From NCBI GenBank assembly GCA_025361705.1, contig JANYJW010000070.1, positions 1-49,244 of the forward strand: DNA of 49,244 nucleotides. Direction: 5' to 3'. The DNA is from Gemmatimonas sp. (lineage in GTDB: Bacteria; Gemmatimonadota; Gemmatimonadetes; Gemmatimonadales; Gemmatimonadaceae). This document shows positions 41,858 through 49,244 of this stretch, one piece after another. The notes under the pieces are model-generated. The model had not been told where the DNA came from. It made no database searches and saw nothing but the letters and a program-made list of their open reading frames with translations. The position numbers and the translations under genes were made by a program. Numbering within the stretch: the stretch's first letter is position 1; each line of letters begins with the position of its first letter.

Positions 41858-43939
41858 CTACGCCCCCGCCACCGCCACCTCAACCAGATTGTCGTAGAAC
41901 ACCGGGCCGCCGCCCATGTCGGTGGTGCGTTGCGACGTGGTTTCGTTGGCGTTGTGGCCGTCGCCGGTCAGCTTGCCCCACCAGATGCTCGGCGCCCACG
42001 CCACGCCGGCGCGCACGGTATTGCCCACACGCGCCACCGCCGAAAAGGCGCCGCGATCGTTGAACACCACCACCTGTGCGCCCTCAGTGATTCCGCGGAG
42101 GAGTGCGTCAGACTCGTGCAGCGCCACCTCCGGCACTGCGTCGCGACGCAGCGAAGCCATGTTCACGAACGTCGAGTTCAGGAACTGGTGCCGTGGTGAC
42201 GAGATGAGCGTCAGCGGGTACCGCGCCGCCAGTTCCGGCACGAGCTCCGGAAACTCGTGTGGCGGTGTGAACGCCGGCAGCGGATCAAGGCCCATGGCCT
42301 CCATGCGTGCGGAATGGAACTCGCACTTGCCGCTCGGCGTGCCAAAGCCACCGTCGGCGTAGGGCAGGTACGGCGTCGCCACGTTGAGGCGCACCCAGCC
42401 GTGCTCCATCAGCGCCTCGTACGTCACCGTGGCCATCTTCGGGTCGGTCGTGTCGAGCGCCTGCCGCAGCAGCGTGTCGTCGTCGTCGGCGAAGCACGCG
42501 TCGTCGAGCGCGGTGTGCGCCGCCAGCTCGCGGAAGATCTGCGTGTTGGGCTTGCACTCGCCCAGCGGCGCGATGGCCGGCCGATTCAGCGTGGCATAGT
42601 GGTGCCCGTACGCAAAATGGACGTCGAGGTGCTCCAGCTGCGTGGTGGCCGGAAGCACGTAGTCGGCGTAATCGGCGGTGTCGGTCTGAAAGTGCTCGAG
42701 GACCACGGTAAACAGGTCTTCGCGCCGCAGGCCCGTGAGGACCCGATTGCGGTCGGGCGCGACGGCGGCCGGGTTGGAATTGTAGACCACCAGCGCCTGC
42801 ACCGGCGCCCCGCCCACGCCCGCGTCGGGCAGTGTGAGCGCGTCCCCCAGGCGGATCATGTTGATCGTCCGCACGTCCGGCGACAATTCAGGACGCTCCA
42901 GCGCCGCCGTGTTGTACTTGAAGTTCGCGCTCGTCGACAGTTGCACGCCGCCACCTGCGCGGCGCCAGTGTCCGGTGACCGCCGGCAGGCACGCAATGGT
43001 GCGCACGGCCATGGCGCCGCCGCCGTGCCGCTGCATGCCGTAATTCACGCGAATGAAAGCCGCCTTGGCACGGCCGTAGGCGCGGGCCAGCGCTACTATG
43101 TGCTCCTCGGTGAGGCCCGTGATGGACGCCACGCGCGACGGCGCGTAGTCCTGCACGCGTTCGCGCAGCTGGTCGGCGCCCAGGGTGTGCCGCGCCAGGT
43201 AGTCGTCGTCCTGGAGCCCCTCGGCGAACAGCACATGCATCATCGCCAGCGCGAGCGCGGCATCGGTGCCCGGGCGGATGCCCAGCCATTCATCGCACTG
43301 GTCGGCGGTGCGCGTGCGAATGGGGTCGATGCAGATCAGGCGCGCGCCCTTCTCCTTGGCCTGCCGCACGAAAGGCCACAGGTGCGGATTGGCCGTGAGC
43401 GTGTTGGTGCCCCACAGCAGGACGAGGTCGCTCGACGCCAAGCCCTCGGCGTCTGCGCCGACGTTGGCGCCGACGGTCATCCGCATTCCCCACGTGCCGG
43501 CCGTGCTGCAAATGGTGCGGTCGAGCTTGGACGCGCCGAGTGCGTGGAAGAAGCGTCGGTCCATCGACTGGGCCTGCAGCATGCCCATGGTGCCGGCATA
43601 CGAGTACGGGAGAATTGCCTGGGCCCCATGCGGCCCGTCGGCGATGGCGCGCAGGCGGTGGCCGATGTCGTGCAGCGCCTCGTTCCACGTGACCTGCGCA
43701 AACTCGCCGCGTCCCTTGCGCCCCACGCGCTTGAGCGGATGCAACAGCCGGTCGGCGTGATAGGTGCGTTCGAGGTAGCGATTGACCTTGGCGCACAAAA
43801 ACCCGGCGGTGAACGGATGCTCGGGGTCGCCCTGCACCCGCGTGGCACGACCGTCCTGGACGGTGGTGATCATCGCGCACGTGTCGGGGCAATCGTGTGG
43901 GCAGGCACCCCGGACGGTGTGGGAAGCGGTGTCGGTCAC
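41858..43939 (-). CDS. Cytoplasmic molybdopterin oxidoreductase (DMSO reductase family)
   Basis: A protein of 693 residues binding bis-MGD and one [4Fe-4S] cluster (Cys13, Cys17, Cys21 and Cys49 in ACPHDCPDTC...FLC). The family regions are complete: the N-terminal cluster domain, LVLLWGTNTLTANPHL for cofactor binding, RVNYGMQRHGGG, LVVYNSNPAAVAPD, and a C-terminal beta-barrel (YPLTLISSPRHQFLNS). There is no Tat leader or membrane partner gene, so it is probably a soluble enzyme. Substrate candidates (formate-, biotin-sulfoxide- or polysulfide-type) cannot be separated by eye. Confidence 0.9.
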   Translation of the reverse strand: MTDTASHTVRGACPHDCPDTCAMITTVQDGRATRVQGDPEHPFTAGFLCAKVNRYLERTYHADRLLHPLKRVGRKGRGEFAQVTWNEALHDIGHRLRAIADGPHGAQAILPYSYAGTMGMLQAQSMDRRFFHALGASKLDRTICSTAGTWGMRMTVGANVGADAEGLASSDLVLLWGTNTLTANPHLWPFVRQAKEKGARLICIDPIRTRTADQCDEWLGIRPGTDAALALAMMHVLFAEGLQDDDYLARHTLGADQLRERVQDYAPSRVASITGLTEEHIVALARAYGRAKAAFIRVNYGMQRHGGGAMAVRTIACLPAVTGHWRRAGGGVQLSTSANFKYNTAALERPELSPDVRTINMIRLGDALTLPDAGVGGAPVQALVVYNSNPAAVAPDRNRVLTGLRREDLFTVVLEHFQTDTADYADYVLPATTQLEHLDVHFAYGHHYATLNRPAIAPLGECKPNTQIFRELAAHTALDDACFADDDDTLLRQALDTTDPKMATVTYEALMEHGWVRLNVATPYLPYADGGFGTPSGKCEFHSARMEAMGLDPLPAFTPPHEFPELVPELAARYPLTLISSPRHQFLNSTFVNMASLRRDAVPEVALHESDALLRGITEGAQVVVFNDRGAFSAVARVGNTVRAGVAWAPSIWWGKLTGDGHNANETTSQRTTDMGGGPVFYDNLVEVAVAGA

Positions 43940-44306
43940 GGGTTTTGGCGCTGGAGGGGGACGTCCGGCCCCTGACAGGGGGCTATGGGCAAGATAGGCG
44001 CTGTGCCGCGGCGGGGGCAGGGCGTTCCCATCCGCTCCGTCCGCAACTGGTTGCGCGGGCGGTAGTTAGATCGTATCTTAGGGTGCTAGACTTCGGCGCA
44101 GCTTGATGTGTGACGGGACCGCGCATTCGGGCGGCCGGAGGCGGGTTTGAACTGATCGTGTGGCATCGGCACGCGCGCTCGACCTGGCGTGGCCGTGTGC
44201 CTTGACGATGCGTCCAAATTCCGTAAATTCAGCGCGTTCGAGCACTGCGTACCAAGGCGCAGTCTCGCGCTGTGCCTTTTGTGTCCCTCCTCTGGAGATT
44301 ATCTCA
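43940..44306. other. Divergent intergenic region with promoter of the small lipoprotein
   Basis: 367 bases between the molybdopterin enzyme start and the lipoprotein start. It holds an AT-rich patch near 44070-44088 with an AGAT-CGT-ATCT inverted repeat, possibly the promoter of the oxidoreductase, and a good sigma-70-like promoter at 44202. No tRNA or other RNA gene was recognised and no credible short ORF was seen. Confidence 0.5.
44202..44229 (+). promoter_or_regulatory. Sigma-70-like promoter of the small lipoprotein
   Basis: TTGACG (44202-44207) and TAAATT (44224-44229) are separated by 16 bases. The likely start site is near 44236, giving a leader of about 70 bases. A GGAG at 44294-44297 lies nine bases before the ATG at 44307. 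Confidence 0.65.
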
Positions 44307-44522
44307 ATGAAGCGCATTGCCCTCGTCGCTGCTGTGCTCGTTCTCGCCGCCTGCGCCAAGAAGGAAGAGGCCGCTCCGGCCGCCGATGCTGCCGCCGCCC
44401 CGGCCGCGGCTGCTGTCGACACGACCAAGAAGGACACGACGGCTGCGGCTCCTGCCGCCGCCCCGGCTGCTGCTCCGGCCGCTGCTCCGGCCGCTGCCCC
44501 GGCGCCCGCCAAGAAGCCGTAG
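44307..44522 (+). CDS. Small Ala/Pro-rich lipoprotein
   Basis: A 71-residue protein with a lipoprotein signal peptide (MKRIALVAAVLVLAAC; lipobox LAAC, Cys16). The mature part begins AKKEEAAPAADAAAAP and ends in (AP)AAAP repeats and a Lys-Lys-Pro terminus. It has no folded domain; it could be a flexible spacer or abundant envelope tether. A good promoter, a good RBS and a strong terminator surround it closely, so it is a single-gene unit that could be expressed strongly. The repeats are also visible in the DNA (GCTCCGGCCGCT) and could change in number. Confidence 0.85.
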   Translation: MKRIALVAAVLVLAACAKKEEAAPAADAAAAPAAAAVDTTKKDTTAAAPAAAPAAAPAAAPAAAPAPAKKP

Positions 44523-44541
44523 TCTCGGTTTCTCACGTTTC

Positions 44542-44579
44542 AACGCGGGCGCGACGAAAGTCGCGCCCGCGTTTGTTTA
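44542..44579 (+). terminator. Rho-independent terminator of the lipoprotein gene
   Basis: AACGCGGGCGCGAC (44542-44555) and GTCGCGCCCGCGTT (44560-44573) are perfect 14-base arms around a GAAA tetraloop. TTTGTTT completes a textbook terminator. Confidence 0.92.
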
Positions 44580-44607
44580 ATGCTGACGTTTCGTGTGTCG
44601 TGCGCGC

Positions 44608-44685
44608 GTCAGCGCGCTCCGTCAGCGCGCTCCGTCAGCGCGCTCCGTCAGCGCGCTCCGTCAGCGCGCTCCGTCAGCGCGCTCC
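44608..44685. repeat. Six perfect tandem copies of a 13-base unit
   Basis: GTCAGCGCGCTCC is repeated six times without mismatch (78 bases). A seventh truncated copy contains the stop codon of the SDR gene on the minus strand (TGA at 44688-44690). The array lies between the lipoprotein terminator and the 3' end of that gene. Confidence 0.95.
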
Positions 44686-44687
44686 GG

Positions 44688-45692
44688 TCAGCGCCGTGCG
44701 CATGACGCGAACGCCTCGGCCACAGCCGTTTGCGGATCGACGCTGCTGGTCCACCCCAGTTCCATGCGTGCGCGCTCGCTCGAGAACGGATTGTCCTCCA
44801 GCAGGAAGTCCAGCGCTGTGGCATTGAGCAGCGCCGAACCCGGCACGTGCAATGCGCGCATGGCGACGCCGGCCAGCTTCAGCGCGCCCTGCGCCAGCGC
44901 CACCGGCACAGGCATCCAGCGCACGCGCCGTCCAAGCCCGACCTGCGCCGCCTCATGGAACTCGCGCACCGTGAGGGGCGCGTCGTTGGTGACGTTGTAC
45001 GCGCGCCCGCCTGCGATCTCGTTCGTCACGGCGCGCACCGCCATCTCGGCCACGCTGCGCGCGTGCACAATGGCCAGCATCGCACGGCCGTCACCGATGC
45101 GAGGGGCAACGGGTGCGCGCAACACGGCGGCCACGCGTGGAATGAATTGCCGGTCGCGCGGCCCGTAGATGACGCATGGCCGCACGGCGGTGGCCCATAC
45201 GCGCCCCGCGCGGTGCGCCTCCATCACCAGCAACTCGGACTCGCGCTTGGATCGTGCGTACCACGCGGCGTCGGGAATGGGCAGCAACGGCTGCAGTTCC
45301 TGCAGACCAGCGCCGCGCGTGAGCGCGTGGCGACCGTCGGGGCCGTACACCGCAACCGAGCTCAGGTGGAGTAGCCGTGCGCCAGCGCGCGCCGCAGCGT
45401 CCACGGCGTTGCGCGTGCCGTCGATGTTGGGCGCGCGAAATGCCTCCCATCCCCCGCGAGGCGTAATGGCCGCGGCGCAATGAAAGACCACCTGCGCGCC
45501 CTCGGCGGCGCGCACGAATGCGGCGCCATCCTGTGTGTCGCCGTCGCGGAGTTCGACGTCCTGCGCCGCGAGCCAATCAGCCCGCGCGCGGTCGCGCACG
45601 AGGGCGCGCAGCTGCCATCCGTCGCGGCGCAGAAGCTCCACGAGGTGCGAGCCCACCAAGCCCGACGCGCCGGTGATGAGCGCGATGCTCAT
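44688..45692 (-). CDS. Extended SDR / NAD-dependent epimerase-dehydratase
   Basis: A 334-residue cytoplasmic enzyme with the Rossmann motif ITGASGLVGSHLVELL (GxxGxxG) at the N terminus, HCAAAITP, LSSVAVYGP and the active-site YxxxK in WYARSKRESE, followed by VRPCVIYGPRD. It belongs to the UDP-sugar epimerase / 3-beta-hydroxysteroid dehydrogenase-like group of extended SDRs. The substrate is unknown. It is the last gene of the reverse glcEF operon, seven bases after ygfZ. The 3' end is embedded in the tandem repeat, and the last residues (ASCARR) are probably shaped by it. Confidence 0.88.
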   Translation of the reverse strand: MSIALITGASGLVGSHLVELLRRDGWQLRALVRDRARADWLAAQDVELRDGDTQDGAAFVRAAEGAQVVFHCAAAITPRGGWEAFRAPNIDGTRNAVDAAARAGARLLHLSSVAVYGPDGRHALTRGAGLQELQPLLPIPDAAWYARSKRESELLVMEAHRAGRVWATAVRPCVIYGPRDRQFIPRVAAVLRAPVAPRIGDGRAMLAIVHARSVAEMAVRAVTNEIAGGRAYNVTNDAPLTVREFHEAAQVGLGRRVRWMPVPVALAQGALKLAGVAMRALHVPGSALLNATALDFLLEDNPFSSERARMELGWTSSVDPQTAVAEAFASCARR

Positions 45693-45699
45693 GCGGCGC

Positions 45700-46704
45700 T
45701 CACGCGGGGAAGGGGAGCGCGACCACGGTGGCACTCACGTCGCCCGACGCGAAGCGCACCGTGACTGCGGTGCCGGGGTCCACTTCGCGACGCATCATGG
45801 CCAGCGCGACAGGCCCAAGCCGTGGCGACACGGCACGCGATCGCACCATGCCCACGGCGGCATCCGCGGAGAACACCTGCGCATCGCCCAGATCCAGCGT
45901 GGCCGCAGACAACCCGCGCAGCACGCGGTTCACGTGGCCGCGAAAATGCACGCGTGCCACCACCTCCTGTCCTGTGTAGCATCCCTTGGTGTACGAAATC
46001 GCGTCGAGCGTGTCGAGTCCGGCTTCCTGCGCGAGCGTCTCCTCGTCCATGTCGGCGCCCCACGCCGGGCGGCCAGCCTCGATGCGCAGTACTTCGAGGG
46101 CCGTTGCTGCCACAGGTGCCGCGCCGGCCGCCACCAGCGCTTCGCGCAGCGCGCCGGCGCGCGACGCGTCCACAAAGCAGTCCAAAGCGTCCACGCCGTA
46201 GTCGGGCGTCCGCGCCACCATCACGCCGCTGCCATCAAACGACACCTCGTCGTGCGCATAGGGCGGCAACAGGTCGAAGGCGGCGGGCAAGCAGGCGAGG
46301 GCATGCGCCACCACCTGCCGCGCATGCGGTCCCACCACGCCGACGCACGCGAGCGATGCGCTGACGTCCTCGACGCGCGCGAGGCGCGGATTCACGTACT
46401 TGCGCATCATCGCGACCAGGCCGATGGCGGCGGCAGGCGCGACATCCACGAGAAATCCACCGTCTGCGCGGCGGAAGATGCGTGGGTCGGCGATCACTTT
46501 CCCCTTGGGCGTGAGTGCGGCCGCGTACTGGCCATGGCCGGGCTGCAGCGCCATCACGTCGCTGGTGACGAGTCCAGCCAGCGATTCCGCGGCCTGCGGG
46601 CCGGTGACGGTCAGCCGCGTACGGTCGCTGCGATCGGTGAGCGCGGCATCGCCGCGCACGAGGGCGTACTCGGCGGCCGAAGGCGCCGGAATCGGCGAGG
46701 TCAT
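45700..46704 (-). CDS. ygfZ: YgfZ/GcvT-domain folate-binding protein
   Basis: A 334-residue protein of the folate-binding YgfZ (IbaG/COG0354) family that assists Fe-S cluster assembly or repair. The signature KGCYTGQEVVAR with its conserved Cys is present near residue 240, along with the GcvT-like N-terminal half (LTVTGPQAAESLAGLVTSDV, PKGKVIADPRIF). It overlaps the HAD gene by four bases (ATGA) and sits in an operon with the Fe-S protein GlcF, which fits its proposed role in maintaining Fe-S enzymes. Confidence 0.92.
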   Translation of the reverse strand: MTSPIPAPSAAEYALVRGDAALTDRSDRTRLTVTGPQAAESLAGLVTSDVMALQPGHGQYAAALTPKGKVIADPRIFRRADGGFLVDVAPAAAIGLVAMMRKYVNPRLARVEDVSASLACVGVVGPHARQVVAHALACLPAAFDLLPPYAHDEVSFDGSGVMVARTPDYGVDALDCFVDASRAGALREALVAAGAAPVAATALEVLRIEAGRPAWGADMDEETLAQEAGLDTLDAISYTKGCYTGQEVVARVHFRGHVNRVLRGLSAATLDLGDAQVFSADAAVGMVRSRAVSPRLGPVALAMMRREVDPGTAVTVRFASGDVSATVVALPFPA

Positions 46705-47378
46705 GCGCGCCCTCCGCGCGCCAATGCGCGCATGTCGTCAAACGACAATCCTGTGAGTGTGGGATAGTACGCGTCGGCCTCCATGGCGTGGTGCACCGGG
46801 AGCGGTCCCACGGCCACCGTGCGCAGCCCTGCCGCGCGCGCCGCGCGAATGCCTGGGCGCGAATCTTCGAACGCCATGGCCTCGCCCGGCACAGCGGGCG
46901 CGGTGCGCGACAGGCGTTCGAGGGCAAGCGCGTAGGGCGCACTCGATGGCTTGCCCTCCACCTTGTCGTCGCTCGTCACCACGCAGGTGAAGACGTCGGC
47001 GATGCCGGCGATGGTGAGCACGAAGTCCACGTCGCGTCGCGCGGCGCGCGTCACCAGCGCGAGACGCGCCTGCGTGCGCAGCGCCTGAATGAGTGCGAGG
47101 CCGCCGGGGTGCATCAGCAGGCCGCGGCTGATGCGCAGTGTAAACGCGCGCTCGGCGCGCAACCGTGCGAGTTCGGCGGCGGTTGGATCGTCGGGCGCGC
47201 CGAGTGCGCGTCGCGCCGCGCTCACCGCGGCGTCGACGGGCAGGCCCAGACAGTGTTCCGCCCACATGTCGTCGTCGAGCGACAGGCCATCCACCGCCAG
47301 TGCGTCGCGCAACGCCGCAAGACGGTGCGGCGAGGTATCGGCCAGGATGCCTTCGAATTCGAGCAGGACGACCTGCAT
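46701..47378 (-). CDS. HAD-superfamily protein with altered motif I (phosphoglycolate phosphatase-like)
   Basis: A 225-residue protein of the phosphoglycolate phosphatase / beta-phosphoglucomutase-like HAD group with an alpha-helical cap. Motif II Thr (LALVTRA), motif III Lys (KVEGKPSS) and motif IV (MAFEDSRPGI) are intact. Motif I, normally DxDGxxxDT, reads E7-F-E9-G-I-L-A-D14-T15, so both the nucleophilic Asp and the acid/base Asp are Glu. The GAA/GAA codons are clear in the DNA. Lying directly next to glycolate oxidase genes, it would be expected to make glycolate from 2-phosphoglycolate, but as written it may be inactive or unusual. Its start abuts the glcF stop (TGAATG). Confidence 0.88.
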   Translation of the reverse strand: MQVVLLEFEGILADTSPHRLAALRDALAVDGLSLDDDMWAEHCLGLPVDAAVSAARRALGAPDDPTAAELARLRAERAFTLRISRGLLMHPGGLALIQALRTQARLALVTRAARRDVDFVLTIAGIADVFTCVVTSDDKVEGKPSSAPYALALERLSRTAPAVPGEAMAFEDSRPGIRAARAAGLRTVAVGPLPVHHAMEADAYYPTLTGLSFDDMRALARGGRA

Positions 47379-48677
47379 TCAGCGCTCCGCGCGGGCGTAG
47401 CTCTCGTCCAGCAATTCCACCGGATGGCGCGCCACCGCGCCACTCGCTCCCAGCAGCAGCCCCGCGCCAATGTGCATCAGGCAGCCCGGATTGCCGGTGG
47501 CCACCACCGGCGCCTCGGTGTCCGCAATGCGCGCCAGCTTGGCCGCCAGCACGCGCTGCGACACGACGGGTTCAATGAGGTTGAAGATGCCCGCGCTGCC
47601 GCAGCACTGGTCGCGGTCCTCGAGCAGCACATGGTCCAGGCCCGGGATGGCGGCCAGCACGGCGAGCGGTGGCGCACTGAGTTTCTGCGCGTGTTCCAGG
47701 TGGCACGGCGCATCGTAGGTAATGCGCTGCGGCACCGGCGCGCCCTGTCGCGGGCCCGCCACGGCCAGCAGTTCGCTCACGTCACGCACCCGCGCGCTGA
47801 AGGTCGCGGCGCGCGCGCTCCACTCGGCGTCGCCGGCGAGCAGTTGGCCATAGTCCTTCATCATCGCGCCGCACCCGGCGGAGTTGGACACCACGAACGT
47901 GGCGTTGCTCGCCTCGAAGGCGGCGATGTTCCTGCGCGCCAAACTGCGGGCGGTGGCCGCGTCGCCGGCGTGCACATGCAGCGCGCCGCAGCATTCCTGT
48001 CCGGGCGCGGCGCACGGCGAGAAGCCGTTGGCAGCAAGCACGCGTTCGGTGGCGCGGTTGACGTCGGCAAACAGGCCTTCCATCACACACCCGTCGAGCG
48101 TGGCGACTGGTGCGCGCACGGGCACGGGGCGAGGCGTCCACGCGGGCGTCGCATCGCGCCGCGTGGACGCGAGCATGGCAAAGGGGAATCCAAGCGGGTC
48201 CGGCAACCGCGAGAGTTCTGCGGCGATGCCCGTGTCGCGTGCCATCCGGCCGAACCAGAGCGCGGTGCGCAGCGCGACCGGGCGCGCAAACACCCACAGG
48301 ATGAAGCGCGCCACCAGCGGCAGCGGGCGCTGCGCGGCGAGCGTTTCGCGCGCCTGTTCAATCAGGTGCCCGTACGGCACGCCGCTGGGGCAGGCCGACT
48401 CGCAGGCTCGGCAGCCCAGGCAGCGGCTGAGGTGCGTGGCGACGTCGGGATCGTCGAGCGCCACGCGACCGTCGACGACGGCGCGCATCAGCACCAGCCG
48501 GCCGCGCGGCGAGTCGTTTTCGTCCTCCATGGCGAGGTACGTGGGGCACGCCTGCAGGCAGAAGCCGCAATGCACGCAGGCGTCGAGCCCGATGCGCGCG
48601 CGCTCCAGCGGCGTCGCGTCGGCAGGGCAGCCGGGCGCGCCAGCAGCGTGCGTGATGGGCGAGGCCGACGCGCTCAT
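47379..48677 (-). CDS. glcF: Glycolate oxidase iron-sulfur subunit GlcF
   Basis: A protein of 432 residues with two [4Fe-4S] ferredoxin motifs near the N terminus (CVHCGFCLQACP and CLGCRACESACPSG) and two CCG domains (CCGALHVHAG, then APCHLEHAQ with DQCCGSAGIFN). This is the electron-transfer subunit of the GlcDEF complex that oxidises glycolate to glyoxylate at the membrane. ATG 48677 overlaps the glcE stop (ATGA). A longer open frame upstream is the shadow of glcE. The operon order glcE-glcF is conventional; glcD would be expected further upstream, beyond the window. Confidence 0.93.
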   Translation of the reverse strand: MSASASPITHAAGAPGCPADATPLERARIGLDACVHCGFCLQACPTYLAMEDENDSPRGRLVLMRAVVDGRVALDDPDVATHLSRCLGCRACESACPSGVPYGHLIEQARETLAAQRPLPLVARFILWVFARPVALRTALWFGRMARDTGIAAELSRLPDPLGFPFAMLASTRRDATPAWTPRPVPVRAPVATLDGCVMEGLFADVNRATERVLAANGFSPCAAPGQECCGALHVHAGDAATARSLARRNIAAFEASNATFVVSNSAGCGAMMKDYGQLLAGDAEWSARAATFSARVRDVSELLAVAGPRQGAPVPQRITYDAPCHLEHAQKLSAPPLAVLAAIPGLDHVLLEDRDQCCGSAGIFNLIEPVVSQRVLAAKLARIADTEAPVVATGNPGCLMHIGAGLLLGASGAVARHPVELLDESYARAER

Positions 48678-49201
48678 CCCATGATCCCCGGATTCAGGAT
48701 GTTCGCGGGATCGAACGCGCGCTTCACGCCGTCGTTGAGTGCGCGCACCTCGTCGGCGAGTGGCGCGCGCGGCGCTCGCGCGGGGGACGCGCGGCGCAAG
48801 GTGGTCCATTGCGCCGGGTCGCCACGGTGGGCGTCGCCGAGTTGCCGCACCGCCGCGCGCGCGGCCTCGATGTACGCGGCGTTGCCGACGATGCGCACGA
48901 TGAGATCGCGCGCGAGCGCCGCACGGTCGGGCGTGTCGGCAACGACCTCGCACGCCACCGGTGGCGTGGCGCAGTGGCGCAGCGTTCGTTGCGCGTCGGC
49001 CGCGTCGCCCGCACGGACGTGCACGACCCAGGTCTCGTCGATCGCCGGGCGTGCGCGCAGTCGCAGGCTCACGCGGGTGATGGCGGCGAGCGAACCCCAC
49101 GAGCCGGTCATGAGGCGCACGAGGTCGAAGCCGGCGACGTTCTTCACCACCTTGCCGCCGGGACGCAGCACCTTGCCCGTGCCGTCCACGCACTCGAGGC
49201 C
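48674..49201 (-). CDS. glcE: Glycolate oxidase FAD-binding subunit GlcE (partial, 5' end missing)
   Basis: The last 175 residues of GlcE. The core motif is clear: VDGTGKVLRPGGKVVKNVAG, then FDLVRLMTGSWGSLAAITRVSLRL, with the C-terminal NDGVKRAFDPANILNPGIMG typical of FAD-linked oxidases. Upstream of the Leu at about 49198, the frame becomes unlike the family. The expected preceding residues (PYAHTLGLPRDLVLG) are instead readable on the plus strand at 49201-49244, so the end of the window is inverted relative to this gene. The coding sequence is therefore reliable only to about 49200. Confidence 0.85.
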   Translation of the reverse strand, partial: GLECVDGTGKVLRPGGKVVKNVAGFDLVRLMTGSWGSLAAITRVSLRLRARPAIDETWVVHVRAGDAADAQRTLRHCATPPVACEVVADTPDRAALARDLIVRIVGNAAYIEAARAAVRQLGDAHRGDPAQWTTLRRASPARAPRAPLADEVRALNDGVKRAFDPANILNPGIMG

Positions 49202-49244
49202 CCTACGCCCACACGCTCGGCTTGCCGCGCGATCTGGTGCTGGG
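49199..49244. other. Inverted terminal tail carrying the upstream part of glcE
   Basis: Read on the plus strand from 49201, these 44 bases encode PYAHTLGLPRDLVLG, exactly what GlcE should have just before its minus-strand LECVDGTGK segment. The join lies in a GGCC word. The most likely explanation is a fold-back chimera at a contig end; a true inversion is less likely. Confidence 0.7.

Noticed and set aside
43940-44306. tRNA or small RNA gene in the longest intergenic gap
   Set aside because: No cloverleaf-like arms and no T-loop consensus; the gap is explained by two divergent promoters.
44608-44685. CRISPR array
   Set aside because: The repeats are 13 bases and directly abutting with no spacers, and there are no cas genes nearby.

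Overview
The window is about 49.2 kb of very G+C-rich bacterial DNA with tightly packed genes: 40 protein-coding genes, no rRNA, tRNA, CRISPR array or insertion sequence that I could see. The best organismal guess is a member of the Gemmatimonadota (Gemmatimonadaceae-like). This is inferred from secreted M14 peptidases and a tricorn-type S41 peptidase, signal peptides ending in A-x-A-Q, an ECF sigma factor operon with glycogen-binding (CBM48-like) domains, and frequent GTG starts and ATGA/GTGA overlaps. It is not proven by a marker gene. The window looks like a whole contig: it begins with a run of 14 C and ends inside glcE in a short tail that is inverted relative to the gene.

Layout. 1-6.5 kb (+): a secreted M14 peptidase with a GATase-like tail, a terminator, an EAL c-di-GMP phosphodiesterase, then a translationally coupled trio of two small membrane proteins and a sodium:solute symporter. 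6.5-8.4 kb (-): an acyl-CoA dehydrogenase and an unknown six-helix membrane protein. 8.6-10.5 kb (+): a zinc-ribbon (zf-TFIIB) protein and an SPFH protein with a C-terminal GYF_2 domain, resembling the YdjG/YdjI membrane-stress pair. 10.5-19.1 kb (-): a bifunctional homocysteine methyltransferase/MTHFR overlapping full-length metH, then a degenerate receiver protein, YggU (DUF167), YggT and an aldehyde dehydrogenase. 19.3-22.4 kb (+): a four-gene ECF operon made of a sigma factor, a membrane protein with a periplasmic CBM48-like domain (putative anti-sigma), a secreted helical protein and a secreted protein with a second CBM48-like domain.

22.5-30.5 kb (+): a Tat-exported class V aminotransferase, an EVE-domain protein, a secreted GH3 glycosidase with a PA14 insert overlapping a Tat-exported GH29 alpha-L-fucosidase, and a second M14 peptidase with calcium-loop motifs. 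30.6-36.5 kb: a PLP group II decarboxylase (-) diverging from a giant tricorn-type S41 peptidase (+), then a TauE/SafE exporter (-). 36.7-41.8 kb: citrate synthase (+), a short MutY (-), a TRIC/UPF0126 channel (+), a NiCoT/UreH-like metal transporter (-) and an MFS exporter (+). 41.9-49.2 kb: a cytoplasmic molybdopterin oxidoreductase (-), a tiny Ala/Pro-rich lipoprotein with a clear promoter and terminator (+), and a reverse operon glcE'-glcF-HAD-ygfZ-SDR.

How the genes work together. MTHFR and MetH form one methyl-transfer unit for methionine synthesis. GH3 and GH29 probably trim a fucosylated glycan outside the cytoplasm, next to secreted peptidases: a scavenger of polymers and peptides. 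The ECF/CBM48 operon could sense or bind glucans at the envelope. In the glc operon a phosphoglycolate-phosphatase-like HAD protein sits next to glycolate oxidase subunits, but its two motif-I aspartates are glutamates. Several intergenic gaps, and one linker inside metH, carry short iterated or palindromic repeats. Convergent gene pairs are closed by strong GC-rich hairpins.
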